48,335 nt of DNA. Origin: Gemmatimonadaceae bacterium (GTDB lineage: Bacteria; Gemmatimonadota; Gemmatimonadetes; Gemmatimonadales; Gemmatimonadaceae). Shown here in pieces: positions 18,674-27,609 of the stretch. Location: contig DATNEW010000035.1 of the NCBI GenBank assembly GCA_035606695.1, forward strand, positions 116,487-164,821, given 5' to 3'. A model generated the notes under the pieces. That model was not told the origin of the DNA. It was given only the letters and a program-made list of their open reading frames with translations, and searched no databases. How positions within the stretch are numbered: position 1 is the first letter of the stretch; the number at the start of each line of letters is the position of its first letter. A program made the position numbers and the translations under genes.

Positions 18674-20080
18674 CTATCCTCTCTGGGTATACGACTCGAA
18701 CCGCGTGTACTGCTTGTGAAAGAACAAATTCACCATGCCCGTCGGACCATTCCGTTGTTTTCCGACGATGACCTCCGCCTTCCCCTCGAGCGAATTCCCG
18801 TCCTTGTCCACCGGGCCGTCGTAGAACTCCTGCCGGTAGAGGAACATGATCAGGTCCGCGTCCTGTTCGATCGCGCCCGACTCGCGAAGGTCGGAGAGCT
18901 GCGGGCGCTTGTTGTCGCCCGTTCGCTGCTCCGGCGCGCGCGAGAGCTGCGACAGCGCCACCACCGGAACGTTGAGCTCCTTCGCGAGCGCCTTGAGGCC
19001 GCGTGAGATCTGGCTGACTTCCTGTTGGCGGCTCTCGACGCCGGCCGGCCCCGCCATGAGCTGCAGGTAGTCCACGATCACCAGGCCGACGCCCGCGTCC
19101 GACTTGAGCCGGCGCGCCTTGGAGCGCATTTCCAGAATGCTAATACCAGGAGTGTCATCGATCCACACCGGTGCCGAGCTCAGGATGCCCGCCGCGCGCG
19201 CGAGGCGCGGGAAATCGTCGTCGCGCAGCATGCCCTTGCGGAGTTTCTGCGCGTCGATGCGCGCCTCCGACGTGATCATGCGTTGCACCAGCGACTCCTT
19301 GCTCATTTCGAGCGAGAAGAACGCCACCGGCACGTTGTGCTCGATCGCGGCGTACTGCGCGATGTTCAGCGTAAACGCCGTCTTTCCCATCGACGGACGC
19401 GCCGCGACGATGATCAGGTCCGCCGGCTGAAACCCCGACGTCATCTCGTCGAGATCGCCGAAGCCCGTCGCGACGCCGGTGATCGTCTTGCCACCTTTCT
19501 GCAGCGCCTCGATGCGTTCCATCGTCGGCCACAGCAGCTCCTTGATGCGCGTGAACCCGTCGCGCGTCTGCTGCTGCGCCACCTGAAAGATCTTCGACTC
19601 CGCTTCGTCGAGCAGCGCGTTCGCCGTCAACTTGCCTTCGAACGCTTCGCTGACGATCGACGTCGAGACTTCGATCAGGCGGCGGAGAATCGCCTTCTCG
19701 CGCACGATCTGCGCGTGATACTCGATGTTCGCCGCGGTCGGCACCGCGTCGACGAGAAAGCCGATGTAGTCCTTGCCGCCGCTCGCATCGAGCTCGCCGC
19801 GGCGACCCAGCTCGTCGGAGAGCGTGAGCGGATCGACGACACCGCCGCGCTCCGCGATCGTCACCATCGCGCGGAAGATCCGCCGGTGCCGCTCGGCGTA
19901 GAACATGGTGTCGTCGACGAACTCGACCGCGCGGAGCACCGCGTCCTGGTCGATCAACATCGCCGAGAGTACCGCTTGTTCGGCGTCCTCGGAGTATGGC
20001 GGACGCCGGTCGCGATACGGATCACGCCCCAGGCTGGGGGTCTGCGGCGCCGGTGAGTATTCGATGGGCAAGCTGGACAT
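18674..20080 (-). CDS. dnaB: replicative DNA helicase
   Basis: Hexameric 5'-3' helicase of the replication fork. The 468-residue protein has an N-terminal collar domain (PPYSEDAEQAVLSAMLIDQDA), a linker helix, then a RecA-type motor with Walker A AARPSMGKTAF, Walker B VIVDYLQLM, the conserved SQLSRAPEQR and DLRESGAIEQDAD, and a C-terminal KQRNGPTG. No intein interrupts it. The ATG at 20080 has GGGAAG directly upstream and lies 59 bases inside the uracil-DNA glycosylase gene. Confidence 0.96.
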   Translation of the reverse strand: MSSLPIEYSPAPQTPSLGRDPYRDRRPPYSEDAEQAVLSAMLIDQDAVLRAVEFVDDTMFYAERHRRIFRAMVTIAERGGVVDPLTLSDELGRRGELDASGGKDYIGFLVDAVPTAANIEYHAQIVREKAILRRLIEVSTSIVSEAFEGKLTANALLDEAESKIFQVAQQQTRDGFTRIKELLWPTMERIEALQKGGKTITGVATGFGDLDEMTSGFQPADLIIVAARPSMGKTAFTLNIAQYAAIEHNVPVAFFSLEMSKESLVQRMITSEARIDAQKLRKGMLRDDDFPRLARAAGILSSAPVWIDDTPGISILEMRSKARRLKSDAGVGLVIVDYLQLMAGPAGVESRQQEVSQISRGLKALAKELNVPVVALSQLSRAPEQRTGDNKRPQLSDLRESGAIEQDADLIMFLYRQEFYDGPVDKDGNSLEGKAEVIVGKQRNGPTGMVNLFFHKQYTRFESYTQRG

Positions 20081-20909
20081 CTTCCCAAGTCGGGCGCTTC
20101 CACGAGGGATTACGAAGAAGCGCCGCGGGGTGGTAAGTAACGACTAAAGGCACCCCGTGATACCGGTGCACCTGGCCGCGGAGTTTTCCGATCGGCGTTT
20201 TTGTAGAGAGGAGAGTCTGGGCTGCGAACGTGCCGAGTGCAAGGATCACTTTCGGTTTGACGAGCTCGATCTGGCGAATGAGGTACGGACTGCACGCCTC
20301 GACCTCGTTTGGCATCGGATTTCGATTGCCGGGCGGCCGATGCTTCAGAACGTTGCAGATGAACACGTCCTCCCGCGCCAACCCGATGGCGCCGAGAATT
20401 TTTGTGAGCAACTGGCCGGCGGCTCCGATGAACGGCCGTCCCGTTTCATCTTCGGTCGCGCCTGGCGCCTCGCCGACGCACATGAAGTCCGCGTCGGGAT
20501 TCCCTTCGCCCGGCACGGGGTTGAGCGCGGTCGAATACAGCGGGCATCGCGTGCACGAAGCGACGTGCGCCGCGATGTCATTGAGCGAATCGAGCTGCTC
20601 CATGGTGACGCCGACAGGGTTCGACGGGGCTGCCGTCTGTTTTGTTGGCATGGCGTCGGGCGTCGCTCCCGCCGCGCGCAGCGCGGTGCGCCAATCGCCC
20701 ACTTGTGGATCGTTCAAATCGCGAACGGGCGCCGCCACGTCGTCTTCGACGGCACGCGCGCGAGCGTCGCGGTTTCCCGCCGCCGTCTCTCGCTTGCCCG
20801 CCAGCAACGTCATCGCCTCATCGACCGACATGCGATCGAGCACGAGCTCCGATTCGCCCATCTCGCGCCGCTGCTCGAGGTAGCGCCGCAACAGATCCTT
20901 AGCGTCCAC
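20022..20909 (-). CDS. uracil-DNA glycosylase, family 4 (iron-sulfur)
   Basis: Removes uracil from DNA. The 295-residue protein has a variable N-terminal 110 residues (an acidic, low-conservation linker after MDAKDLLRRYLEQRR), then the family 4 core: the cluster pair CTRC, motif A GEAPGATEDETGRPF, FIGAAGQLL, CNVLKHRPPGNR and the second cluster cysteine in EVEAC, and motif B YHPAALLR. The start is GTG 20909, overlapping the coaBC end by 11 bases. The 3' end overlaps dnaB by 59 bases. Confidence 0.92.
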   Translation of the reverse strand: MDAKDLLRRYLEQRREMGESELVLDRMSVDEAMTLLAGKRETAAGNRDARARAVEDDVAAPVRDLNDPQVGDWRTALRAAGATPDAMPTKQTAAPSNPVGVTMEQLDSLNDIAAHVASCTRCPLYSTALNPVPGEGNPDADFMCVGEAPGATEDETGRPFIGAAGQLLTKILGAIGLAREDVFICNVLKHRPPGNRNPMPNEVEACSPYLIRQIELVKPKVILALGTFAAQTLLSTKTPIGKLRGQVHRYHGVPLVVTYHPAALLRNPSWKRPTWEDVQLAHRILTGAADPQPGA

Positions 20910-22101
20910 CGATCAATTTCTCCACGCGATCGAGAATGGCATCGGCCACGTCAGCCTTGGACATGAGCGGCAACTGTTCTTCGCCGCCGTCGCGCATGAG
21001 CAGCGTCACGCGATTGGTGTCGACGCCAAAGCCGGCGCCGGCTTCAGTCGCATCGTTGACGACGATCATGTCGAGCTCCTTGCCGGCGAGCTTCTTTCGT
21101 CCGCCCGCGAGCACGTCGTTCGTCTCGAGCGCGAAGCCGACGATCACCGATCCCGCTTTCCGCGCCGACGTCGTGGCGCGTAGAATATCGGGCGTCGGCG
21201 CCAGCGCCAGCGGCGCCGGCGACTCGGTCTTCTTGATCTTCAACGCCGCCGGTGCGGACGCACGAAAATCGGCCGGTGCGGCGGCCATCACCAACACGTC
21301 TGATCGCGGGAGCAATCGTTCGACCGCCGCGGCCATGTCGTCCGTGGACTCGACGCCGTGCACCGCGACTCCTGGCGGCGCCGGCACGGCGAGCGGTCCC
21401 GCGACGAGATCCACCGTCGCGCCACGACGCCACGCCGCGGCCGCGAGCGCCACACCCATTCTGCCGCTGCTGTGGTTCGAGATGAATCGTACGGGGTCGA
21501 TGGCTTCGCGCGTCGGCCCTGCCGTCACCAGCACGCGCCGGCCGCCGAACCCCGCCGGCTCCAGTAAGCGGCTTACATGAGCAAATATTATTTCAGGTTC
21601 CGGCATACGTCCGGGGCCGCTGCCTTCGCCCGCGGCGAGCGCGCCTTCATCCGGCTCCAGCACACGATTCCCGAGCGACCGCAGATGCGCGACGTTCTGT
21701 TTCGTCTGCGGATGCGCCCACATGTGATCGTTCATCGCGGGCACGAACAGCACCGGCGAGCCCGCGGCGAGCAGTGTCGCCGAGAGCAGATCGTCGGCCT
21801 GCCCCGTCGCGGCGCGCGCGAGAAAATCGGCCGTCGCGGGCGCGACGACGATCGCATCCGCCTCGCGCGCCAATTTGATGTGATCGAGCGCCCGGCCCGC
21901 GTCGAACAGACCCGTGTGCACCGGACGGCCCGTCAGCGCCTCGAAGGTGATCGCGCCGACGAATTCCGTCGCCGCGCGCGTCATCACCACATCCACCTGG
22001 GCGCCCGCCTTGCTCAAGAGCCGCGCGAGCCACGCGGACTTGTAGCTCGCGATCCCGCCGGTGATGCCGAGGAGGATGCGTTTGCCGGTGAAAGGGCGCA
22101 T
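20899..22101 (-). CDS. coaBC: bifunctional phosphopantothenoylcysteine decarboxylase/synthetase
   Basis: Two consecutive steps of coenzyme A synthesis. Residues 1-185 are the flavoprotein decarboxylase CoaC, with LLGITGGIASYKS, the catalytic histidine H74 (DHIKLA) and PAMN at 121-124. Residues 185-400 are the synthetase CoaB, with VTAGPTREAIDPVRFISNHSSG, the acyl-intermediate AALKIKK region and ALETND. The flap motif reads AAGEGSGPGRM, so the cysteine seen in E. coli (ACGDIGPGRM) is missing, and the whole protein contains no cysteine. It sits downstream of yicC-gmk-rpoZ, a common order. No clear Shine-Dalgarno is seen before ATG 22101. Confidence 0.94.
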   Translation of the reverse strand: MRPFTGKRILLGITGGIASYKSAWLARLLSKAGAQVDVVMTRAATEFVGAITFEALTGRPVHTGLFDAGRALDHIKLAREADAIVVAPATADFLARAATGQADDLLSATLLAAGSPVLFVPAMNDHMWAHPQTKQNVAHLRSLGNRVLEPDEGALAAGEGSGPGRMPEPEIIFAHVSRLLEPAGFGGRRVLVTAGPTREAIDPVRFISNHSSGRMGVALAAAAWRRGATVDLVAGPLAVPAPPGVAVHGVESTDDMAAAVERLLPRSDVLVMAAAPADFRASAPAALKIKKTESPAPLALAPTPDILRATTSARKAGSVIVGFALETNDVLAGGRKKLAGKELDMIVVNDATEAGAGFGVDTNRVTLLMRDGGEEQLPLMSKADVADAILDRVEKLIGGR

Positions 22102-22115
22102 GGGGGAAAAAATAT

Positions 22116-22251
22116 GTCATCCCGAGCGGAGGCGCGAAGCGCCGAAGTCGAGGGACCCCCGTCCCGACGGAGGAGCCATACGCAGCGCTCCGCTGAGAAG
22201 GGGGTCCCTCATGCGCCCAGAGGGCACCCGGCTCCGCTCGCTCGGGATGAC
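22116..22251. repeat. 136-bp GTCATCCCGAGCG palindromic element
   Basis: It begins GTCATCCCGAGCG and ends CGCTCGGGATGAC, with GGGACCCCC and GGGGGTCCC forming a second, inner inverted pair around 22163 and 22200. It occupies most of the rpoZ-coaBC gap. It is the best preserved large member of the dispersed family. Confidence 0.8.
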
Positions 22252-22279
22252 AACCGAGCGCGCTCGCGATAACTCGAGC

Positions 22280-22489
22280 TTACTCAGCCCGTCGGCGCGG
22301 CACCACGTGGTACACGATGTCGCCCTTCGACAGCTCTTCCAGCGACCGCGTCGTCAGCTTCTTCTCGCGCGACGACGAACGGTCGCGCGGAAACTCGTTG
22401 AGCACGCGCGCATACTTCGCGGCGACGAGCACTCCGAGATACTTGTTGGCGGCATGCTTGGCGATCTCGCCCGGCGTAAACACTCGCAT
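22280..22489 (-). CDS. rpoZ: RNA polymerase omega subunit
   Basis: A 69-residue omega subunit, which helps assemble the beta' subunit. The conserved helix AANKYLGVLVAAKYARVLNE corresponds to the N-R/K-Y/F-x-LV-xAAKRAR core of the family; the tail SLEELSKGDIVYHV is less conserved. Its place directly after gmk and before coaBC supports the call. The start ATG at 22489 lies 14 bases after the gmk stop codon. Confidence 0.87.
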   Translation of the reverse strand: MRVFTPGEIAKHAANKYLGVLVAAKYARVLNEFPRDRSSSREKKLTTRSLEELSKGDIVYHVVPRRRAE

Positions 22490-22503
22490 GATGTCGTCTC
22501 TCG

Positions 22504-23148
22504 TCAGCTCGATGAATGGTGATGCACGGCCTGCTCCAGCCGATGAACCAACGCCTCGACGCTCTGCCGGAGCCCGGCCAGCCGAGCTTGGCTGACCACC
22601 TCCGCGTCGATGATCGAATTCACCCGCTGCACAGCCTGGTCGAGGTTGTCATTCACGACGACGTACTGGTATTCCTCGACCGCCCGCAATTCCTGCAATG
22701 CGGAATGTAATCTAGCGACAAGCTGTTGGGGGGACTCGGTTTTGCGGCTCTGGAGCCTGTCCAGGAGGACTTCCCCCGAGGGCGGGAGCACAAAGATGGT
22801 CACCGCCTTGGGAAAGACAGCCTGAATCAGCCGAGCCCCCTGCACGTCGATGTCCAGAATGACGTGGCGGCCGAGGCTCAGAACCCGCGAAATCTCGCTC
22901 TTGAGCGTCCCGTACAGGTTCCCGTGCACTTCCGCCGACTCGGCGAACTCGCCGGCGTCGCGCCGGGAGATAAATTCTTCTCTCGTGAGGAAGTAGTAAT
23001 CCTTGCCATCCACCTCGCGCGGCCGCGGCGACCGGGTCGTGCACGAGACCGAGTAGCCGACGTCGGCGCGCCGCTCCAGCAGTAGCCGCGCGATGGTCGT
23101 CTTTCCGCCGCCCGACGGAGACGACAGGATGATCGGAAACGGATTCAC
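22504..23148 (-). CDS. gmk: guanylate kinase
   Basis: Phosphorylates GMP to GDP with ATP. The 214-residue protein has the P-loop SSPSGGGKTT at residues 9-18, the GMP-binding region SCTTRSPRPREVDGKDYYFL, LDIDVQGA and the lid segment RLQSRKTES. The start is GTG 23148, overlapping the yicC stop as GTGA. The C-terminus ends in a histidine/serine-rich HHHSSS. Confidence 0.95.
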   Translation of the reverse strand: MNPFPIILSSPSGGGKTTIARLLLERRADVGYSVSCTTRSPRPREVDGKDYYFLTREEFISRRDAGEFAESAEVHGNLYGTLKSEISRVLSLGRHVILDIDVQGARLIQAVFPKAVTIFVLPPSGEVLLDRLQSRKTESPQQLVARLHSALQELRAVEEYQYVVVNDNLDQAVQRVNSIIDAEVVSQARLAGLRQSVEALVHRLEQAVHHHSSS

Positions 23149-24017
23149 TCCACGTTCTCCGACTGCTCGCGAATCCGCTCCAGCTCTTCCTTGATCACGA
23201 TGACGTCCTGCAGGATCGCCGCATCGTTCGCCTTGCTGCCCGTGGTGTTCGCCTCGCGCAGCAACTCCTGAAGCAGGAAGCCCAGGCGCTTCCCCACTCC
23301 ATCGGGCGAGGGCGACGCGAGCGCCGCGCGAAACGCCACGAAGTGCGAGTGGAATCGGCTGATCTCTTCCGACACGTCGAGCCGGTCGGCCAGCACCGCG
23401 ATCTCCTGCGCCAGCCGCTGCTCGTCGAGGGCGATCCCGCCGGCGAGCTCCTGCACGGACGCCCGCAACCGATCCCGCTGCTCCACCAATCGCCCCGGCG
23501 CTCGCACGGCGATGCGGTTCACGGCGTGCTCGATGATTCCCAAGCGTTCCTCGAGATACGTCTTGAGCCGCGCCCCTTCGGCTGAACGCATCTGGTCGAG
23601 CGCGGTGAGCGCTCGTTCGACGATGTCGACGAGCTCCGGCGCGGTGCCTTCATCGCTCTCCTCGCCGCTCGTGATCACCTCGGGTAAGCGAAGCACCGTC
23701 CCGACGTCCACCGCGTCATGCAGATCGAACTTCTGTTGCAAGGCGCGAATCTGCTCGACGTACAATCGAAAGCGCTCTTCGTCGATGTGCAGCGCGTCGC
23801 CCGTGTGGCGCTCGACGCGCGCCGTCAGCGTGGCGTGTCCGCGCGCGATGCCCTTGCGCATCGCCTCGCGCACTTCCGCCTCCCAGCGACTCAGCTCCGA
23901 CGGCAACTTGATCGACGGATTGAAGAATCGGTGGTTGACGGACCGCACCTCCACGGAGACGTGCGCGCCGCCCACGTCGCCGTCGGCCGAGCCGAAGCCG
24001 GTCATGCTCTTGATCAT
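23145..24017 (-). CDS. yicC: YicC family endoribonuclease
   Basis: A 290-residue YicC/YloC protein; E. coli YicC and B. subtilis YloC are reported RNA endonucleases. It has the N-terminal MIKSMTGFGSA, EVRSVNHRFFNPSIKLP, and the C-terminal family block GKRLGFLLQELLREANTTGSKAND, with acidic residues in the last helix (VIVIKEELERIREQSENVE). yicC-gmk-rpoZ-coaBC is a widespread gene order and supports the call. Confidence 0.94.
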   Translation of the reverse strand: MIKSMTGFGSADGDVGGAHVSVEVRSVNHRFFNPSIKLPSELSRWEAEVREAMRKGIARGHATLTARVERHTGDALHIDEERFRLYVEQIRALQQKFDLHDAVDVGTVLRLPEVITSGEESDEGTAPELVDIVERALTALDQMRSAEGARLKTYLEERLGIIEHAVNRIAVRAPGRLVEQRDRLRASVQELAGGIALDEQRLAQEIAVLADRLDVSEEISRFHSHFVAFRAALASPSPDGVGKRLGFLLQELLREANTTGSKANDAAILQDVIVIKEELERIREQSENVE

Positions 24018-24063
24018 TGGACGGAGCCGCTCCAGAAACGTGATGAACCCGAGTCGCGCATCG

Positions 24064-26052
24064 TCAATCGACGAACGACCAGCGCACGCCGTAGAAGTTG
24101 GTCTGCCGTGGCATCAGGAAGCCAGGGACCTGCGAGTATCGCTCGCCGAGCACGTTGCGGAACTGCCACGAGATGGTGGCGGTGAGAATGCGAATCTCGA
24201 GGAGCGTCGAGATCGTGCGATAGCCGAGCGCCGTCGACGGCACCACGTTCGTCGTGCTCACGGTCGCGCCGTTGTCGAAGGTCGTGACACCGACCGGGAA
24301 TCGCACGTTCGAGCGATACTCGTGAATGAGCGACGCCATGATGCCCAGGTGCCCGGACGGGAAACGATCGAGCATGTTCGTATGCACGTACAACTCGGTG
24401 CGCGTTTGATACCGCGGACGATAGTAGCCGAGCGTGTCGTTCCAGCGCACGGCCCAGGCGTCGATGTGAATGAGACGCCACACCTGCCCGCGAATGGCGG
24501 CGGTCGCCCCGGTCACCGGCGCTTCGCCCACTCGCGCGAACGTGGTGTCGTACACGTTGGGCGGCGTGAGCGATGCGCTGTCGCGCTTCAGAATCCCGCC
24601 CAGGAACCAGAGATTCTTGTAGCGAACCCCGGCTTCGGCGCGAAGGTACGACGCCGTGAAGCTGCTGTCCTTGATGCGGGAGTCCGTGCTGCGTCCCGCG
24701 CTCGCCAGCACGCTGACGAACGGCAACGGATTGAATTGCGCGGTGACGTCGGACCGGGAGATGGAATCCAGGTCCTTCGCTTGCGTGAAGGCGCTCACGC
24801 CAAACGGTCCCCACGCAAAGCTCCCGCGCGCCGAAGGCGAATTGATCGACTTGCCGCCGCCGCTCAAGAGCCGCTCGGTAAGGCTGACGCGCAACGGTCC
24901 GCGCACGGTGCCGCCGGTGATCAGATACTGTGAACGATACGTGCTCGTATCGAGCGGCTGATTGTTGAACGCCGTGTCCGCCGCGGTTTTCGGAAAGGCA
25001 ATGACGCTGTCGGTTCGGACGCCCGTATAGTCGTACTTCGAGGCGCCGGCCATCGCTTGCAGCCAAAGGTGGCTGGTGTCGGGATCGGCGTAGCCGACGC
25101 GGAAGTACATGTCGGTGCGCGATGACGCGACATTGGGCATCGAATCGCCGCCGACTCCCGGATCGCGCCGCGTCAGGTCGCGCGTGCGGCTGATGTGCGA
25201 CAGAAAACCATCGACGCTGAAATTCGGCTTCGCCCAGCCCAGGCGCGCGACCGTTCCGGTTTGTGTGCCGCTGCCGCCGAGGACCTGTGCCGGATTGCCG
25301 GCGTTGTTCTGTTGCGCGCCGAATTGAATGTCTTCGCCGTGATTCAACCGCTTGCCGTAGAAACCGCGGTACATCGTCGTCGCTTGATCGCCCGTGCTGA
25401 CATCCGTTCGCGTTTCCGGATGCGTGTTCCGCTGGCGCCACGTTCGCAGATATACGCGCACTTCGCTGGCGGTCGGCTCGATCGTCGCCTCTTCCATTCC
25501 CCACAGGTTGACTTGCGTGAGATCGAGCGCGCCGTGATTGCGCGGATCGAGTCCGAGATACTCGAGGCCGTCGATGAAGACGCGCACGCGGCGGATGTCG
25601 CCCATGTATGCGTCAGTCGCGGGCGACGGCAGCCACCCCGAATGAAACGACGTCAGACCGGGCACGCGCTCGAGCAAGTCGGCGAGCGTGAGCGCGCCGG
25701 TGGCGAACAACGAGTCGCGGTCCCAATGCAGCGAACGTCCGATCGCGAGCTCCGTCGGCATCTCGGCGTGCGCGATCGGCGCCTTGATCGTGTCGGGACG
25801 TATCGTGTCCTTGGCGATTGGATGCAGCGAATCCTTCTTCGCCAGCGTGTCGCGAAGAATGGAATCGGCGCGCTGCGGAATCGGCACGAGGATGGTGTCG
25901 CGCTTCTTCACCGTGTCCGGACGCACGGGCACCTGCGCGCCGACGGTGTGCGGCCGCGCCTGCAAAACGGCCCCGGCCAGGAGCAGGCCGAGGCCGAAGC
26001 GTCGCCCGCGCGCCGCACGCGCGAGGGCGCGAAGGACTCGCGATGACGTCAG
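24064..26052 (-). CDS. outer-membrane protein with TonB plug-like domain
   Basis: Secreted protein of about 662 residues. An N-terminal signal sequence (about residues 1-35: Arg-rich, then GLGLLLAGAV, ending VGAQ) is followed by an Asp/Thr-rich linker with repeated DTI/DTL/DS words. A plug-like domain comes next (LTLADLLERVPGLTSF, VRVFIDGLEYL), and then about 450 residues of alternating beta-strand pattern ending in an aromatic RWSFVD, typical of a beta-barrel. The barrel is shorter than in classical TonB receptors and no TonB box is visible. No ATG or GTG lies near the signal sequence. CTG 26052 overlaps the pepA stop as CTGA and has GAGGA eight bases upstream; the ATG at 26172 lies deep in pepA. 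Ligand unknown. Confidence 0.75.
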   Translation of the reverse strand: MTSSRVLRALARAARGRRFGLGLLLAGAVLQARPHTVGAQVPVRPDTVKKRDTILVPIPQRADSILRDTLAKKDSLHPIAKDTIRPDTIKAPIAHAEMPTELAIGRSLHWDRDSLFATGALTLADLLERVPGLTSFHSGWLPSPATDAYMGDIRRVRVFIDGLEYLGLDPRNHGALDLTQVNLWGMEEATIEPTASEVRVYLRTWRQRNTHPETRTDVSTGDQATTMYRGFYGKRLNHGEDIQFGAQQNNAGNPAQVLGGSGTQTGTVARLGWAKPNFSVDGFLSHISRTRDLTRRDPGVGGDSMPNVASSRTDMYFRVGYADPDTSHLWLQAMAGASKYDYTGVRTDSVIAFPKTAADTAFNNQPLDTSTYRSQYLITGGTVRGPLRVSLTERLLSGGGKSINSPSARGSFAWGPFGVSAFTQAKDLDSISRSDVTAQFNPLPFVSVLASAGRSTDSRIKDSSFTASYLRAEAGVRYKNLWFLGGILKRDSASLTPPNVYDTTFARVGEAPVTGATAAIRGQVWRLIHIDAWAVRWNDTLGYYRPRYQTRTELYVHTNMLDRFPSGHLGIMASLIHEYRSNVRFPVGVTTFDNGATVSTTNVVPSTALGYRTISTLLEIRILTATISWQFRNVLGERYSQVPGFLMPRQTNFYGVRWSFVD

Positions 26053-27557
26053 CGTGTGCGTCCTCGCACGAGCTCGACGAACGTTCCAACGGGCACGCCG
26101 GTCGGTCCCCGCGGCACCGTGCCCAGATCCGATTCCGTGTACGCCGTTCCCGCGATGTCCAGATGCACCCATGAGTAGCCTTCGGCGAACTCCTTGAGGA
26201 AGAGCGCCGCGGTGATGGTGCCCGCGGGCCGTCCGCCCGAGTTCTTGATGTCCGCAACGTCGGACTTGATGAGATCTTTATAATCGTCCCACAGCGGCAG
26301 CGGCCACCCCGGTTCACCAGAGCGCTTGCCCGCGTTCAGCACTTCCTGCACCAATGCTTCGTCGTTGCCCATCACGCCGGTGGCGGTGTGTCCGAGCGCG
26401 ATGACGCACGCACCCGTCAGCGTCGCCGCGTCGACCACCGCGTCAGGCTCGAAGCGCTTGGCGTACACCAATACGTCGGCGAGAACGAGCCGGCCTTCCG
26501 CGTCGGTGTTGATGATCTCGATGAATTTTCCGTTCGACGCCTGCACCACGTCACCGGGCTTCACGGCTTCGCCCGAAGGCATGTTGGTCGTCGAGCCGAT
26601 GAGACCCACGACGTTGACCGGAAGTTCCAAACGGCCGATCGCTTCCATGGCGCCAAGCACGCCGGCGGCGCCGCACATGTCGAACTTCATCCACTCCATG
26701 CCCTGCGCGGGCTTGATGGAGATGCCGCCCGAGTCGAAGCAGAGTCCCTTGCCGACGAGCGCGATCGGTTTGCCGTCCTTGGGCCCGCGGCGATACTCGA
26801 TCGCGATCAGCTTGGGATCCTGCGTCGTGCCCTGCGCGACGCAGAGAAACGATCCCATCTTTTCGCGCGTCATCGCCTCGCGATCGAGCACCGTGATCTG
26901 CATGCCGAATCGCTTCGCGATGTCGCGCGCGGTCTCGGCGAGATAGTCCGGCGTGCAGATGTTGCCGGGCAGCATGCCCAGGCGGCGGGCGAGCGAGTGG
27001 CCTTCGCCGATCGCCTGCGCGGCGCGGACGCCGGCGTTGTTGGCGTCGGCGTTGGCATTGAGAATGGTTGCCTGGTCGAGCGGCGCGCGCTGCTCTTCGG
27101 CGGGCGGCGCCGTTTTCATTTCTTTAAAGTCCCATGCGCCGGCGATGAGCCCGAGGCCGGCGGCTTCGACTTCGTCCGCCGTCATGGAACCCGCGACGAA
27201 TGCCAGTCTGCCGACGCCCATGCGATTCGCCTGCCGCGCCGCGATGGCGCCCGCACGGCGCAACGCGGAGGCGCGATCGGCGGCCGGCCCCATGCCGACG
27301 AGCAGAATGCGCTCGACGCCTCGCTCGCCGCCCGCGAGATGCAGCGTCTCGTCTCGACCGCCGCGGAAGTCGCGGCGGGAGAGGACTCGTCCGAGCGCGC
27401 CGGACGTGACGGCGTCGATCGGCTGCAGGTCGCTGGTCAACGTCGGTGCGCTCGAAGACGCGCTGGCGGGCGTGCTGGCGAGCGCGATGACGAGCAGCGG
27501 CGTCTCGAGCGTGCCGAAGTCGGACGGCAGCGCCGCGGCATTCAACGTGAGGGTCAT
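26049..27557 (-). CDS. pepA: leucyl aminopeptidase (M17 family)
   Basis: Cytosolic two-metal aminopeptidase releasing N-terminal residues. The 502-residue protein has a variable N-terminal domain (residues 1-160) and a catalytic domain with LVGKGLCFDSGG (metal Lys and Asp), MKFDMCGAAGVLG and the family signature NTDAEGRLVLAD. ATG 27557 (MTLTLNAAAL) starts the conserved region; 73 further upstream codons are Arg/Ser-rich and look non-coding. It is followed by the plug-domain protein with a 4-base overlap. PepA proteins can also bind DNA, but nothing here tests that. Confidence 0.95.
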   Translation of the reverse strand: MTLTLNAAALPSDFGTLETPLLVIALASTPASASSSAPTLTSDLQPIDAVTSGALGRVLSRRDFRGGRDETLHLAGGERGVERILLVGMGPAADRASALRRAGAIAARQANRMGVGRLAFVAGSMTADEVEAAGLGLIAGAWDFKEMKTAPPAEEQRAPLDQATILNANADANNAGVRAAQAIGEGHSLARRLGMLPGNICTPDYLAETARDIAKRFGMQITVLDREAMTREKMGSFLCVAQGTTQDPKLIAIEYRRGPKDGKPIALVGKGLCFDSGGISIKPAQGMEWMKFDMCGAAGVLGAMEAIGRLELPVNVVGLIGSTTNMPSGEAVKPGDVVQASNGKFIEIINTDAEGRLVLADVLVYAKRFEPDAVVDAATLTGACVIALGHTATGVMGNDEALVQEVLNAGKRSGEPGWPLPLWDDYKDLIKSDVADIKNSGGRPAGTITAALFLKEFAEGYSWVHLDIAGTAYTESDLGTVPRGPTGVPVGTFVELVRGRTR

Positions 27558-27609
27558 GGGTGCGCGTGATCCTGTCGCCGGCGGCGACGATTGAAACCGG
27601 TTGAAGCCG

